A DNA stretch of 64,000 bases. Origin: Mucilaginibacter pankratovii (GTDB taxonomy: Bacteria > Bacteroidota > Bacteroidia > Sphingobacteriales > Sphingobacteriaceae). A program made the translations under genes and the position numbers. A model generated the notes under the pieces. The model had not been told where the DNA came from. It was given only the letters and a program-made list of their open reading frames with translations, and did not search any database. Positions 8,901-17,088 of the stretch are shown here, one piece after another. The stretch covers positions 112,842 to 176,841 of the forward strand of contig NZ_JACWMY010000016.1 in the NCBI RefSeq assembly GCF_014773265.1, in the 5' to 3' direction. Position 1 is the first letter of the stretch. Each line of letters begins with the position of its first letter.

Positions 8901-9227
8901 ATGGCCAACCAAAATACAGAATTTGCAGATTACGAACGTAACGAAGAGGCTTCGGCCTATATATTACGCTTGTTTATAACCGGGGCATCGCCCAATTCTA
9001 TCCGCGCGGTAGAAAATATAAATACTATTTGTGAAAAATATTTAAAAGGCAACTACGACCTGAAAATTATAGATATACACCAACAGCCTGAATTAGCACA
9101 GGGCGAAGATATTGTTGCTCTGCCGCTGCTCATTAAAAAGGCCCCCGGCACCGAAAGGCGCATGATTGGCGATATGAGCGATACTAATAAAGTTTTAAGA
9201 GGGCTTGGCCTGCCCGAACTCAATTAA
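8901..9227 (+). CDS. KaiB-family protein, second, divergent copy
   Basis: Second KaiB-like protein, 108 aa. It keeps LRLFITGASPNSI, the proline of ALPLLIKK and MIGDMSDTNKVLRGL. In an ungapped hand alignment about 37 of 88 positions match the first copy (~42%), so this is an old duplication. A 15-residue acidic N-terminal extension precedes the fold. Seventeen bases separate it from the first copy and four bases from the kinase gene. It may bind KaiC competitively or serve the kinase; the sequence does not decide. Confidence 0.93.
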   Translation: MANQNTEFADYERNEEASAYILRLFITGASPNSIRAVENINTICEKYLKGNYDLKIIDIHQQPELAQGEDIVALPLLIKKAPGTERRMIGDMSDTNKVLRGLGLPELN

Positions 9228-9231
9228 CACC

Positions 9232-10896
9232 ATGGAGCAAAACAATTCAAATAACAGCTTATTAGCCGAGATTGAAGAGCTGCGCCAGCAACTGGAGGAA
9301 GCCACCGATACCATACACGCTATCCGTACCGGCCAGGTAGATGCTTTGGTGGTAAAAGATAACGATGGGCACCAGTTGTACACCCTAAAAACTGCCGACC
9401 AAACCTATCGTGTCTTCATCGAAAAAATGAATGAGGGCGCGGTTACCATAAACCGGGAAGGCATTGTTTTATACTGTAACACGCGTTTTGCCGAAATGGC
9501 CGATACTCCGCTGGAGAAGGTCCTTGGGATGCCTATGGTATCCTTCGTCCCGGAAGAGTCTAAAGAAAAATTACAAAAACTGATTGATGGCGGCTGGGAT
9601 AAAGACTGTAAACAGGAAATTACGATAAAAGATGGCAGCGATAAGGATATGTGTTGCCTGTTTAGTTGTACCACTATCGATTTGGATAATGGTACGGCAC
9701 TTAGCCTGATCATAACCGACCTTACGCTGCTTAAAGCTACCGAACAGGAGCTAAAACTGCGCAACGATCAATTGGAAGAGGCGCGGTCTGCAACAGAAAT
9801 GCTGAATGAATCGTTAGAAGTAACTGTTAAAGAGCGCACGCACGATCTTACGATAAGCCGCGAGCATTTTAAGCTGCTTACCAATAATATTGCGCAGATG
9901 ACCTGGACTAACCTCCCTGATGGCAGAATAACATCGTACAACCAGCGCTGGTACGATTATACCGGGCTTGATTTTGGCACAACAGGCGGCTTTGGCTGGA
10001 AGGATGTGCTAAACCCTGATGACCTGGCAGAAACAACAGAGAAATACCGGGCGGCAATACAAAGCGGCGAAATGTTTGAGGTAGAGAACCGCTACCGCCG
10101 GCATGATGGTGTTTACCGCTGGCATTTGAACCGTGCCAACCCGCTAAAAAACGATAGTGGCGAAATTATTTTCTGGGTAGGCACCGCTACCGATATTGAA
10201 GACCAAAAGCGCGAAATGGAGCGCAAGGATGAATTTATAGGGATAGCCAGCCACGAGTTAAAAACACCGCTCACCAGCTTAAAAGGCTACCTGCAGTTAA
10301 TATCGGGCTATAAAAAAGAGGAACTGCCGCCTGTAATAAAAAACTATATCGCTAAAGCAGGCGGATCGTTAAACAAGCTGCAGTCGCTTATCAACGATCT
10401 GCTGGATGTAAGCAAGATAAAGGCAGGGAGGTTGGAATATGCCATTGCCGATGTAAACACCAACGACCTGGTTGGGCAGTGTATGGAGAACGCTGTACAT
10501 ATGTACCCGCTATATACGTTTGAAAACCGGGCAGGTAAAAATTACAAAATACGCGGCAACCAGGAACGGCTGGAGCAGGTGCTGATGAACCTGATAAACA
10601 ACGCTGTAAAATACTCCCACTTTAATAAAACGGTGCTTATCAATAGCGAAGAGCGGGAAGGATATGTACGCATATCGGTAACCGATAAAGGTATCGGGCT
10701 ATCAAACGACCAAAAAAGCAAGATATTTGAACGCTTTTACCGGGTAGAAGATAAAAAGAACATGACCAGCGGACTTGGGATGGGGCTCTATATTTCCAAC
10801 GAGATCATCCAGCACCACAAAGGGCGCATCGGCGTGGATAGCGAACCGGGCAAAGGCTCCACCTTTTATTTTGAGCTGCCGCTGGTGGAAGAATAA
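9232..10896 (+). CDS. PAS/PAS sensor histidine kinase of the Kai operon
   Basis: Soluble histidine kinase of 554 aa, the last gene of the Kai cluster. A short N-terminal coil (IEELRQQLEEATDTIHAIRT) leads into a PAS domain (~45-150), a second coil (~165-210) and a second PAS/PAC (~215-335, NNIAQMTWTNLPDGRI). The H-box is GIASHELKTPLTSLKGY with His341. The ATPase domain has NLINNAVKYS, DKGIGL, FERFYRV and GLGMGLYIS. I start at 9232, four bases after the kaiB stop; a TTG at 9205 would overlap that gene. Unlike cyanobacterial SasA it has no KaiB-like sensor domain; free KaiB might deliver the signal instead. Confidence 0.93.
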   Translation: MEQNNSNNSLLAEIEELRQQLEEATDTIHAIRTGQVDALVVKDNDGHQLYTLKTADQTYRVFIEKMNEGAVTINREGIVLYCNTRFAEMADTPLEKVLGMPMVSFVPEESKEKLQKLIDGGWDKDCKQEITIKDGSDKDMCCLFSCTTIDLDNGTALSLIITDLTLLKATEQELKLRNDQLEEARSATEMLNESLEVTVKERTHDLTISREHFKLLTNNIAQMTWTNLPDGRITSYNQRWYDYTGLDFGTTGGFGWKDVLNPDDLAETTEKYRAAIQSGEMFEVENRYRRHDGVYRWHLNRANPLKNDSGEIIFWVGTATDIEDQKREMERKDEFIGIASHELKTPLTSLKGYLQLISGYKKEELPPVIKNYIAKAGGSLNKLQSLINDLLDVSKIKAGRLEYAIADVNTNDLVGQCMENAVHMYPLYTFENRAGKNYKIRGNQERLEQVLMNLINNAVKYSHFNKTVLINSEEREGYVRISVTDKGIGLSNDQKSKIFERFYRVEDKKNMTSGLGMGLYISNEIIQHHKGRIGVDSEPGKGSTFYFELPLVEE

Positions 10897-10961
10897 GGCT
10901 ATTTAAAAAATTTCCCGGCGATGAAATTGAATGTTTAAACATTGTTCGGGCTTGTTCGGGC

Positions 10962-10989
10962 TGTTCGCGCTTCATGTCGAACGCGAACA
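10962..10989 (+). other. Inverted repeat behind the Kai operon
   Basis: TGTTCGCG (10962-10969) and CGCGAACA (10982-10989) are exact inverted copies with a 12-base loop, preceded by two direct copies of TTGTTCGGGC. There is no T-run, so at best it is a weak end of transcription for the Kai operon. Confidence 0.35.
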
Positions 10990-11099
10990 AGTCCGCCGCC
11001 TATCCTGTTTCGGGGCGAGAAACTCCTTTCTTTTCCAAATACAGAATTGCCGCTTAAACAAAATTTACTGATATTGGCAACATACGTATTAAACCCATT

Positions 11100-11870
11100 A
11101 TGAGCACCCCAGATAACGGCAATGTATCCTTACATGTAGGCGATGATGGTATAGCTACCATCAGCTTTTACCATCCTGCCCAAAACTCGCTGCCGGCAAG
11201 CCTGCTTAACCAACTGGCAGAAATGATCACCTTCGCCGGTATCGACTCCGCCAGTCGTGTTATCCTCCTAAAAAGCGGAGGCGACCGTACCTTTTGTGCC
11301 GGTGCCAGCTTTGATGAATTGCTGCAGATAAAAGATAAACAAGCCGGCGCGGAATTTTTCTCGGGCTTTGCCAATGTGATAAACGCCTGTCGCAAATCGC
11401 CAAAAATTATCATCGCCCGTATACAAGGTAAAGCCGTTGGCGGAGGCGTTGGCCTTGCTGCCGCTGCCGATTACTGCCTGGCTACCGAAACCGCATCCAT
11501 AAAACTAAGCGAACTTGCTATAGGTATTGGCCCCTTTGTAATATCGCCCGCGGTGATCCGCAAAATAGGTTTGCCTGCGTTTTCGCAGCTTACTATCAGA
11601 GCGGTGGATTTCCAATCGGCACAATGGGCTAAGGAAAAAGGGCTTTATAACGAGGTTTACGCTGATATACCGGCACTTGATGAGGCTGTGGCAGCACTCA
11701 GCAAAAAACTGGCCTCCTATCATCCCGAAGCGCTTATAGGACTCAAACAGATCCTATGGGAAGGAACAGACAACTGGGACCAGCTTTTATTGGACCGTGC
11801 CGCGATAAGCGGAGAGTTGGTGTTATCGGAGTTTACGCAGGATGCTTTAAAGGGATTTTTGAAGAAGTAA
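11100..11870 (+). CDS. Enoyl-CoA hydratase/isomerase (crotonase) family protein
   Basis: Crotonase-fold enzyme of 256 aa acting on acyl-CoA thioesters. The oxyanion-hole segments are present: GGDRTFCAGASFDELL and IIARIQGKAVGGGVGLAAAADYCLA. The usual second catalytic Glu region reads LSELAIGIGPFVISP, which keeps one acidic residue, so hydratase, isomerase and other crotonase reactions are all possible. No other fatty-acid genes adjoin, so the pathway is not indicated. Confidence 0.88.
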   Translation: MSTPDNGNVSLHVGDDGIATISFYHPAQNSLPASLLNQLAEMITFAGIDSASRVILLKSGGDRTFCAGASFDELLQIKDKQAGAEFFSGFANVINACRKSPKIIIARIQGKAVGGGVGLAAAADYCLATETASIKLSELAIGIGPFVISPAVIRKIGLPAFSQLTIRAVDFQSAQWAKEKGLYNEVYADIPALDEAVAALSKKLASYHPEALIGLKQILWEGTDNWDQLLLDRAAISGELVLSEFTQDALKGFLKK

Positions 11871-11880
11871 AAATAACGGT

Positions 11881-11985
11881 CATGTTGAATTTATTTCAAC
11901 ACCCCAACATAAAGGTCGCCTATATGCAAGCCGTTTTGCAGGTCGAAAACCATGCAAGCGGGGTGCCGAAACAAGTTCGGCGTGA
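11881..11985. repeat. Intergenic palindrome cluster
   Basis: Two short hairpins, TGTTGAATTTATTTCAACA (11884-11902) and GCCGAAACAAGTTCGGC (near 11967-11983), flank an 80-base spacer. They look like an extragenic palindromic element rather than a gene. There is no U-tract. Confidence 0.5.
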
Positions 11986-12008
11986 TAATTTGGCTTAAAT
12001 ACGCGCAC

Positions 12009-12034
12009 AAAAAAAGCCCCTCAACCGAGGGGCT
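12009..12034 (-). terminator. Terminator of the 12060-12389 gene
   Basis: AGCCCCTC (12015-12022) and GAGGGGCT (12027-12034) pair around AACC. Read on the minus strand, the stem is followed by seven T, placed 26 bases past the stop of the small secreted-protein gene. Confidence 0.85.
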
Positions 12035-12059
12035 CCATATATTTTTATCTAATTTATAA

Positions 12060-12389
12060 TTACCATTTTCTGCCACCGCGGCCCCATCCATTTCCGTGTC
12101 CACGACCATGGCCACGGCCTTCATAATAATGTTCGCGGTAAACTACCCTGCGGTATTGTGGCCTGTAGTACGCCCTGCGATATGCCGGACGGTAATAAAC
12201 GGGGCGGTTAACATACACGGGTTGTTCGTAATAAACGGGGGCAGGTTCTTCATAATAGGCCGGGTATACTACCCTGCGGGGTTGGTTGTAACCAATATGG
12301 ATGCTTGCGCCTACCCTTACCTGGGCTTTTGCAAACTGTGCCGAAACAGTTAGTACCAGGGCTATTATCGAAAATTTGATGAATTTCAT
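12060..12389 (-). CDS. Secreted Tyr/Arg/Pro-rich small protein
   Basis: 109 aa. The N terminus MKFIKFSIIALVLTVSAQFAKAQ is a good Sec signal peptide, cleaved after AKA. The mature part is a low-complexity run of short Tyr-Arg-Pro units (VYYEQPVYVNRPVYYRPAY) ending in a Gly/His/Arg tail. It has no catalytic motif. It resembles in style the protein at 19827. Such basic, aromatic proteins could coat the envelope or bind acidic polymers; that is inference. Confidence 0.75.
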   Translation of the reverse strand: MKFIKFSIIALVLTVSAQFAKAQVRVGASIHIGYNQPRRVVYPAYYEEPAPVYYEQPVYVNRPVYYRPAYRRAYYRPQYRRVVYREHYYEGRGHGRGHGNGWGRGGRKW

Positions 12390-12484
12390 GACTTGTAATT
12401 TTTAGTTACTAATTCCTGTTTGTTTTGCAGGTATGACTATCTAACGCCTCAAGGGTTTAAAAAATTATGCCTTTTTTTTTTACA

Positions 12485-12778
12485 TTAGCCCTCATAAAGC
12501 CGCAAACGACTGCGCAGGGAGGCTATTTCCTGCTGCATATTTTCCACCTTATCCAGCAATTCATCTATCACTAAAATACCGGGCTCGTTAATATCCAGCT
12601 GGGTATGCAGTCGGGCTAATCGTTCTATTTTTTGTATCTCAGCTACTGGTATACAGGTAGTTTGGTTAACAATGGTCACCTCTATCAATCCGGCTTCCTG
12701 CAGTTGATCTATAAAGGTGTACTCCACATTGTGGTACACACAAAAATCGGTTACGGTTATCAAGTTATCGGTTTTCAT
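12485..12778 (-). CDS. cbpM: Chaperone modulator CbpM-like protein
   Basis: 97-aa MerR-like protein of the CbpM family, which binds the J-domain of CbpA and restrains its co-chaperone activity. It has the typical short winged-helix start (LITVTDFCVYHNVEYTFIDQLQEAGLIE) and a C-terminal helical segment (VENMQQEIASLRSRLRLYEG). It lies directly downstream of the cbpA-like gene (17 bases), the order seen in other bacteria. Confidence 0.82.
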   Translation of the reverse strand: MKTDNLITVTDFCVYHNVEYTFIDQLQEAGLIEVTIVNQTTCIPVAEIQKIERLARLHTQLDINEPGILVIDELLDKVENMQQEIASLRSRLRLYEG

Positions 12779-12794
12779 TGGCTTAAATTTTTTT

Positions 12795-13721
12795 TCAGGA
12801 TTTTGCTAATTCTTCAAATAATTCGCGCTGTTTTGCAGACAGATTGGTAGGTAATTGTACATTATAAGTGATATACAGATCGCCAAACTGCCCGTCTTTT
12901 TTGTAAACCGGCACGCCTTTGCCTTTCAATTTAACTTTGGTACCGCTTTGCGTGCCTGCTGCAACCTTCAATTTAACTTTGCCCGATAGGGTTTCGGCCG
13001 TGATCTCTCCGCCCAAAACGGCTGTATACAGGTCGAGGTTGATGGCTTTATGCAGATCGCTGCCCGTGCGTTTAAACTCGGGGTCATCGGGTATGGTAAA
13101 TGTGATATACAGGTCGCCGGCCGGTGCACCGTTTGCACCGGCAGCGCCGTGCCCGGCTATTTTGATGGTTTGCCCGTTCTCTATCCCCGCGGGGATAGTT
13201 AAACGGATATTTTTACCGTTAACAGTAAGCGTTTGCTTCTTCGATTCCATCGCATCGCGCAGGCTCATTTGATAGGTAGCGTTCAGATCCTGCCCGCGGT
13301 AGCGCTGCTGCTGCCTTCCGCCGCCTGCACCGCTCCCCGGCGGGCCGCCGCCGAACATCGAATTAAAGAACTCCGAAAAATCGCTGCCACCACCAAAGTC
13401 GCTTCCGCCAAAATCCTGCGCACCGCCACCGCCAAAGCCACCGCTATAGCTGCTTTGCCTGCGTTGCTGTTGCTGGGCCTGCTCGTAAGCTTCGCCATGC
13501 TGCCAGTTTTCGCCGTACTTATCATACTTCTTGCGTTTCTCAGGGTCGCTTAAAACTTCGTTGGCCTCGTTTAGCTGCTGAAATATTTTGTTCGATTCCG
13601 CATTGTTGGGGTTCAGGTCGGGATGGTGTTTGCGGGCCAGCTTACGGTACGCGCTCTTGATATCCTTATCCGAAGCCGTTTTATCAACGCCCAGTATTTT
13701 GTAATAATCTATAAAAGCCAT
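12795..13721 (-). CDS. cbpA: CbpA-type DnaJ co-chaperone
   Basis: Hsp40 of 308 aa that stimulates DnaK. The J-domain (1-70) contains the invariant HPD (ARKHHPDLNPN). It is followed by a Gly/Ser/Gln-rich linker (~95-155) and two C-terminal substrate-binding beta domains; the cysteine-rich zinc domain of true DnaJ is absent, hence CbpA type. I start at 13721 (MAFIDYYKILGV); an in-frame start 36 bases upstream would add 12 unrelated residues. It forms an operon with cbpM. Confidence 0.92.
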   Translation of the reverse strand: MAFIDYYKILGVDKTASDKDIKSAYRKLARKHHPDLNPNNAESNKIFQQLNEANEVLSDPEKRKKYDKYGENWQHGEAYEQAQQQQRRQSSYSGGFGGGGAQDFGGSDFGGGSDFSEFFNSMFGGGPPGSGAGGGRQQQRYRGQDLNATYQMSLRDAMESKKQTLTVNGKNIRLTIPAGIENGQTIKIAGHGAAGANGAPAGDLYITFTIPDDPEFKRTGSDLHKAINLDLYTAVLGGEITAETLSGKVKLKVAAGTQSGTKVKLKGKGVPVYKKDGQFGDLYITYNVQLPTNLSAKQRELFEELAKS

Positions 13722-13826
13722 GGCAATAAAGGTTGTAATGTTTAAACCTGTAAACAAACGCTAAGTTTTAAACCCCGCATTAAATTACGGTAAGTTTACA
13801 TAAATTACGCCACCAATTACCCTATA

Positions 13827-14918
13827 ATGACGACTATCACTAATTCCCTTGCCGGGTTTAAAAGCAGCCCTACGGCTTACCTCAATATACTTCGCATTTT
13901 CGCCTGCCTGATGGTGCTGACCGTGCATAGCGGCGAGTTTTTTTATATTGGCCCGGTAGGCAATATCATTCGCACGCACCATGTTTGGGTAAATAATTAT
14001 GGCAGCTTTATGCGGGCCTGTGTACCACTTTTTGTAATGATATCGGGCTATTTACTATTGCCGATAAAAGAAGCGCCGGAAGTTTTTTATAAAAAACGTT
14101 TTACCCGGTTGCTTGTGCCTTTTCTATTCTGGTCGGCCATGTACGCTATAGTGCCTTATTTTAAAGGCGAGTTTACCGCGCAGCAGATGTGGCAGGGCTT
14201 ATATATTATCCCTATCAATTTTAATGGCCCCGCAGGTCACCTGTGGTTTGTTTATATGTTTATTGGTGTTTACCTGTTCATCCCCATCATATCGCCATGG
14301 GTGCAAACCGCATCGCAAAACTTTAAGCTTTTCTTTTTGGCGATATGGATATTTACGCTGTTCATCCCCTATATCCGCACCGTATACCCGGAGGTTTTGG
14401 GCGAGGCATTCTGGAACAAGTTCTCCGCCGTGCATTATTTTTCGGGCTATATCGGGTATTTAATATTGGGCCATTATATTAAAGATCATGTTAGGCTATC
14501 CAAAGCGGCAACGGCCATCATCGGGCTTTTACTGGTTATAATTGGCTATGCTATTACCCACATTGTTTTCGCACACCAATTGCCGTTCGCGAAAGATCTC
14601 CCTGAATTGGAGCTGAGTTGGGCCTTCCCAACCATCAACGTGGCTTGTATGGCAACCGGCTTGTTTTTACTGTTCAGTTTGATAAAAATTAAGAGCCCGG
14701 GACTGGAGAAATTCGCCGCCGGGGTATCAGGACTTACCTATGGAATGTATCTTGCGCACATTTTGGTACTGGTAGTACTATTTGGCCCTATAAATACCTG
14801 GCTGCATAACGACAGTAAGCTGGTGATACCCGTATTGGCGATAAGCACTTTTATTGTTACCTATGTGGGGATAAAAATATTATCGTACCTGCCGGGGAGC
14901 AAGTATATTGTGGGGTAG
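13827..14918 (+). CDS. Acyltransferase family 3 membrane protein
   Basis: Integral membrane acyltransferase of the OafA/YrhL type, 363 aa with about ten hydrophobic segments. The family opening is clear: YLNILRIFACLMVLTVHSGE with the catalytic-type His after the first helix, then RACVPLFVMISGYLL and KKRFTRLLVPFLFWS. It probably moves an acyl group onto a surface glycan or lipid. No polysaccharide cluster adjoins, so the acceptor is unknown. Confidence 0.9.
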   Translation: MTTITNSLAGFKSSPTAYLNILRIFACLMVLTVHSGEFFYIGPVGNIIRTHHVWVNNYGSFMRACVPLFVMISGYLLLPIKEAPEVFYKKRFTRLLVPFLFWSAMYAIVPYFKGEFTAQQMWQGLYIIPINFNGPAGHLWFVYMFIGVYLFIPIISPWVQTASQNFKLFFLAIWIFTLFIPYIRTVYPEVLGEAFWNKFSAVHYFSGYIGYLILGHYIKDHVRLSKAATAIIGLLLVIIGYAITHIVFAHQLPFAKDLPELELSWAFPTINVACMATGLFLLFSLIKIKSPGLEKFAAGVSGLTYGMYLAHILVLVVLFGPINTWLHNDSKLVIPVLAISTFIVTYVGIKILSYLPGSKYIVG

Positions 14919-14981
14919 AACCGTTGATTTTATTGATTAAATGATTGCGCTGATGCCTGCTTTATTTTAAGAACAATACTT

Positions 14982-15317
14982 ATGGATACATCTATTTTCA
15001 AATATTTTAAGGATATCGAAACCAGGGATATAGCGCCGGGCTATCATTCTAAAATAATCCACACGGCTACCAATACCATCAACTTTATTGAGGTGGATGC
15101 AGGCAGCGAAGTGCCGCCGCATCAGCATATACACGAGCAATGCGCTTTTGTGCTGGAAGGGCAATTTCAGCTCACGGTAAACGGCATCCCCCAAATCATG
15201 GAGAAGGGCATGTTTGCCATCATCCCGCCAAATGTACCGCATGGCGGCCGGGCTATTACCGATTGTAAACTGATAGATCTATTTAGCCCTCCACGCGAGG
15301 ATTTTAAATTATTGTAG
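14982..15317 (+). CDS. Small cupin protein
   Basis: 111-aa single cupin domain. Motif 1 reads GSEVPPHQHIHEQCAFVLEG with three His/Glu metal ligands, and motif 2 reads IIPPNVPHGGRA with the last His. The ligand set suggests a bound metal; the substrate is unknown. There is no partner gene. Confidence 0.85.
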   Translation: MDTSIFKYFKDIETRDIAPGYHSKIIHTATNTINFIEVDAGSEVPPHQHIHEQCAFVLEGQFQLTVNGIPQIMEKGMFAIIPPNVPHGGRAITDCKLIDLFSPPREDFKLL

Positions 15318-15387
15318 TTTAGTTGGAAAGTTGAGAGGTTATAAGAGTTAGAAAAGTTGCGGATGTGGCACATTTAAATGCAAATGC

Positions 15388-15395
15388 TACTTTTG
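15388..15395 (+). promoter_or_regulatory. Promoter -7 element TACTTTTG, acetyltransferase gene
   Basis: Exact match to the Bacteroidota -7 element TAnnTTTG. Transcription about seven bases downstream would begin at or next to the ATG at 15402, so the mRNA may be leaderless. This argues against the in-frame ATG at 15378, which lies upstream of the element. Confidence 0.5.
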
Positions 15396-15401
15396 TACCC
15401 G

Positions 15402-15911
15402 ATGACAATTACTAAAGCTACCCCAACAGATATCCCCGAACTTACCGTACTCATCAACTCCGCCTACCGGGGAGAAAGCTCCCTAAAAGGATGGACCACC
15501 GAGGGCCATATGATAGATGGGCAGCGCATTGGGCCCGATGACCTGATGGAACAAATGGCCGACCCAGACGCCGTTATCTTAAAACATACCGATGATAATG
15601 GTGCCATAACCGGCTGCGTTTACCTCAAAAAACAAAACGAAAAAATTTACCTGGGCACGCTCACGGTGTCGCCCTTGTTACAGGCGCAGGGCGTGGGCCG
15701 AAAACTTTTAGCGGCCGGCGAAGGATATGCGCAGAGTATCGGCATCCATATCATTGTGATGACGGTTATTACCGTACGCACCGAACTGATAGCCTGGTAC
15801 GAACGACGCGGCTACCAAAAAACCGGTGAGATTGTTCCGTTGGATATCCCCGAAAGGTTTGGGGTGCTAAAACAGCCTTTGGATATGTTTAAGCTGGAAA
15901 AGGCGGTGTGA
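15402..15911 (+). CDS. GNAT-family N-acetyltransferase
   Basis: 169-aa GNAT acyltransferase. The acetyl-CoA-binding motif A is LTVSPLLQAQGVGRKLL, and the end has the usual ELIAWYERRGYQKTGE. I chose the second in-frame ATG because a promoter element lies between the two. The substrate, probably a small amine or amino acid, cannot be read from sequence. Confidence 0.85.
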   Translation: MTITKATPTDIPELTVLINSAYRGESSLKGWTTEGHMIDGQRIGPDDLMEQMADPDAVILKHTDDNGAITGCVYLKKQNEKIYLGTLTVSPLLQAQGVGRKLLAAGEGYAQSIGIHIIVMTVITVRTELIAWYERRGYQKTGEIVPLDIPERFGVLKQPLDMFKLEKAV

Positions 15912-15923
15912 GTACATTACGGG

Positions 15924-16006
15924 TTTTCCGGTGAGGACACCGGAAAAGGGGAATTTAATTTTATTTACTCCCCCTCCTCAAAAATTTCGGTGTCCCCACC
16001 GAAATT
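15924..16006. repeat. Pair of matching palindromes in inverted order
   Basis: Hairpin 1 (15924-15947) is TTTTCCGGTG-AGGA-CACCGGAAAA. Hairpin 2 (15983-16006) is AATTTCGGTG-TCCC-CACCGAAATT. Each has 10-bp perfect arms and a 4-base loop. Reverse-complemented, hairpin 2 reads GGTGGGGACACC against GGTGAGGACACC in hairpin 1, so they are opposite-facing copies of one element, 35 bases apart. They resemble REP-type extragenic palindromes. Confidence 0.8.
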
Positions 16007-16136
16007 CCGAAAAGCACTTAGAAAACCGAATGCTATGTTTCAACGTCCACCGAAACTTTCCATTTTCTTTTAAATTCGTCATTTCACATGCAACCTCTTG
16101 CCAAAAAATGCATCTTATATAATATAAGGCACGTGC

Positions 16137-16496
16137 ATGGAGCAGATACACCCGCAGTTAAAAAATTTTATTATTGATTACTGTAGCAAGTATAAGGTGC
16201 AGCAGGTGGATGTCGACAACCTTTCTCCGGATACCAGTATCGACCTCGACCTGGATATCTTCGACATAGAAATAGACCTTTTTATAGACGAATTTGCCGA
16301 ACATTTTAAGATAGATGCCACCCGTTTTACCTGGTACAAATATGGCTACCCAACCGGCTCGGCAAAGGTGAACATGCTTAAAATGCTCTTCGGTTATAAA
16401 CGCCGCTGGGTGAAACAACTGGCCGAGCGTTGGTATACGCCTAAGATGCGCGTGCGTACATTACAGTCGGCACTGCAAACAGGTAAGTTGTTATAG
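16137..16496 (+). CDS. DUF1493-like small protein
   Basis: 119-aa acidic-then-basic protein resembling DUF1493 proteins (acyl-carrier-like small proteins of unknown role). The matching part is TSIDLDLDIFDIEIDLFIDE followed by FAEHFKIDATRF. The usual DSL serine of carrier proteins is not evident. The C-terminal 40 residues are Arg/Lys-rich. It stands alone between a repeat pair and a convergent gene. Confidence 0.65.
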   Translation: MEQIHPQLKNFIIDYCSKYKVQQVDVDNLSPDTSIDLDLDIFDIEIDLFIDEFAEHFKIDATRFTWYKYGYPTGSAKVNMLKMLFGYKRRWVKQLAERWYTPKMRVRTLQSALQTGKLL

Positions 16497-16509
16497 TTGC
16501 CGAAATTAC

Positions 16510-17067
16510 TTACCCTATTCTTTTCCCCTCTTCGCTTGCCTTTATTAAAGCCGCTAACCGGCTCAATTGCGTTTTCTCCTGTTTAGCGCTCATTACACGG
16601 TGCTGCATTTGTTTTTTATACCAGGGTGCCTGCGACTGAAAAAAATCCCAGGCCGTTTTATTGGCTTTAAATTGTTTTTCATAAGCGGGCGCGAAAGGCA
16701 TCTCATCGTTTTCGAAGCTGTAGATAGCCGAGCGCTTTTCTTCGCGTTTGGCGTAGGCAGCTATGCCAGCAGGCTGAATTAGGTTCTTTTCGGTGAGCTC
16801 TGCCACCTTTTTTATGTTGACAGCGCTCCAGATGCTTTTGGGTTTGCGCGGGGTAAAGCGAATGCTGTAGCTATCCTCGTTGATGTTTTTACGCACACCG
16901 TCTATCCAGCCAAAACACAACGCCTGGTCTACAGATTGCGGCCAGGTGATGCTGGGTTTGCCGCTGCCGGTTTTATAAAAGCCTACCAGCAGTTCGGTAT
17001 GGTTGGCGTGGTTGTGCTGCAGCCAGGCGCGAAATTCCTCCTGTGTTTTAAAAAAGGTTGGTTCCAT
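16510..17067 (-). CDS. YdeI/OmdA-family protein
   Basis: 185-aa protein of the YdeI/OmpD-associated family, linked in other bacteria to resistance to bacteriocin or antimicrobial peptides; its biochemical role is unknown. Family features are the start FFKTQEEFRAWLQHNH, the motif SVDQALCFGWIDGVRK, FTPRKPKSIWSAVN, and the basic end. No partner genes are nearby. Confidence 0.85.
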   Translation of the reverse strand: MEPTFFKTQEEFRAWLQHNHANHTELLVGFYKTGSGKPSITWPQSVDQALCFGWIDGVRKNINEDSYSIRFTPRKPKSIWSAVNIKKVAELTEKNLIQPAGIAAYAKREEKRSAIYSFENDEMPFAPAYEKQFKANKTAWDFFQSQAPWYKKQMQHRVMSAKQEKTQLSRLAALIKASEEGKRIG

Positions 17068-17088
17068 CGCGACTAAGATACAGCGCCT

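Noticed and set aside
6443..11099. A kaiA gene near kaiBC
   Set aside because: All frames in the flanks were read; none has a KaiA-like C-terminal domain.
11881..12000. Plus-strand frame extending past the crotonase gene
   Set aside because: Made of palindromic repeat sequence (ILNLFQHPNI-type text), a frequent false frame in this genome type.
15931..16122. 63-codon frame on the plus strand
   Set aside because: Runs through the two palindromes; residues reflect the repeat (TPPPQKFRCP), so not a gene.
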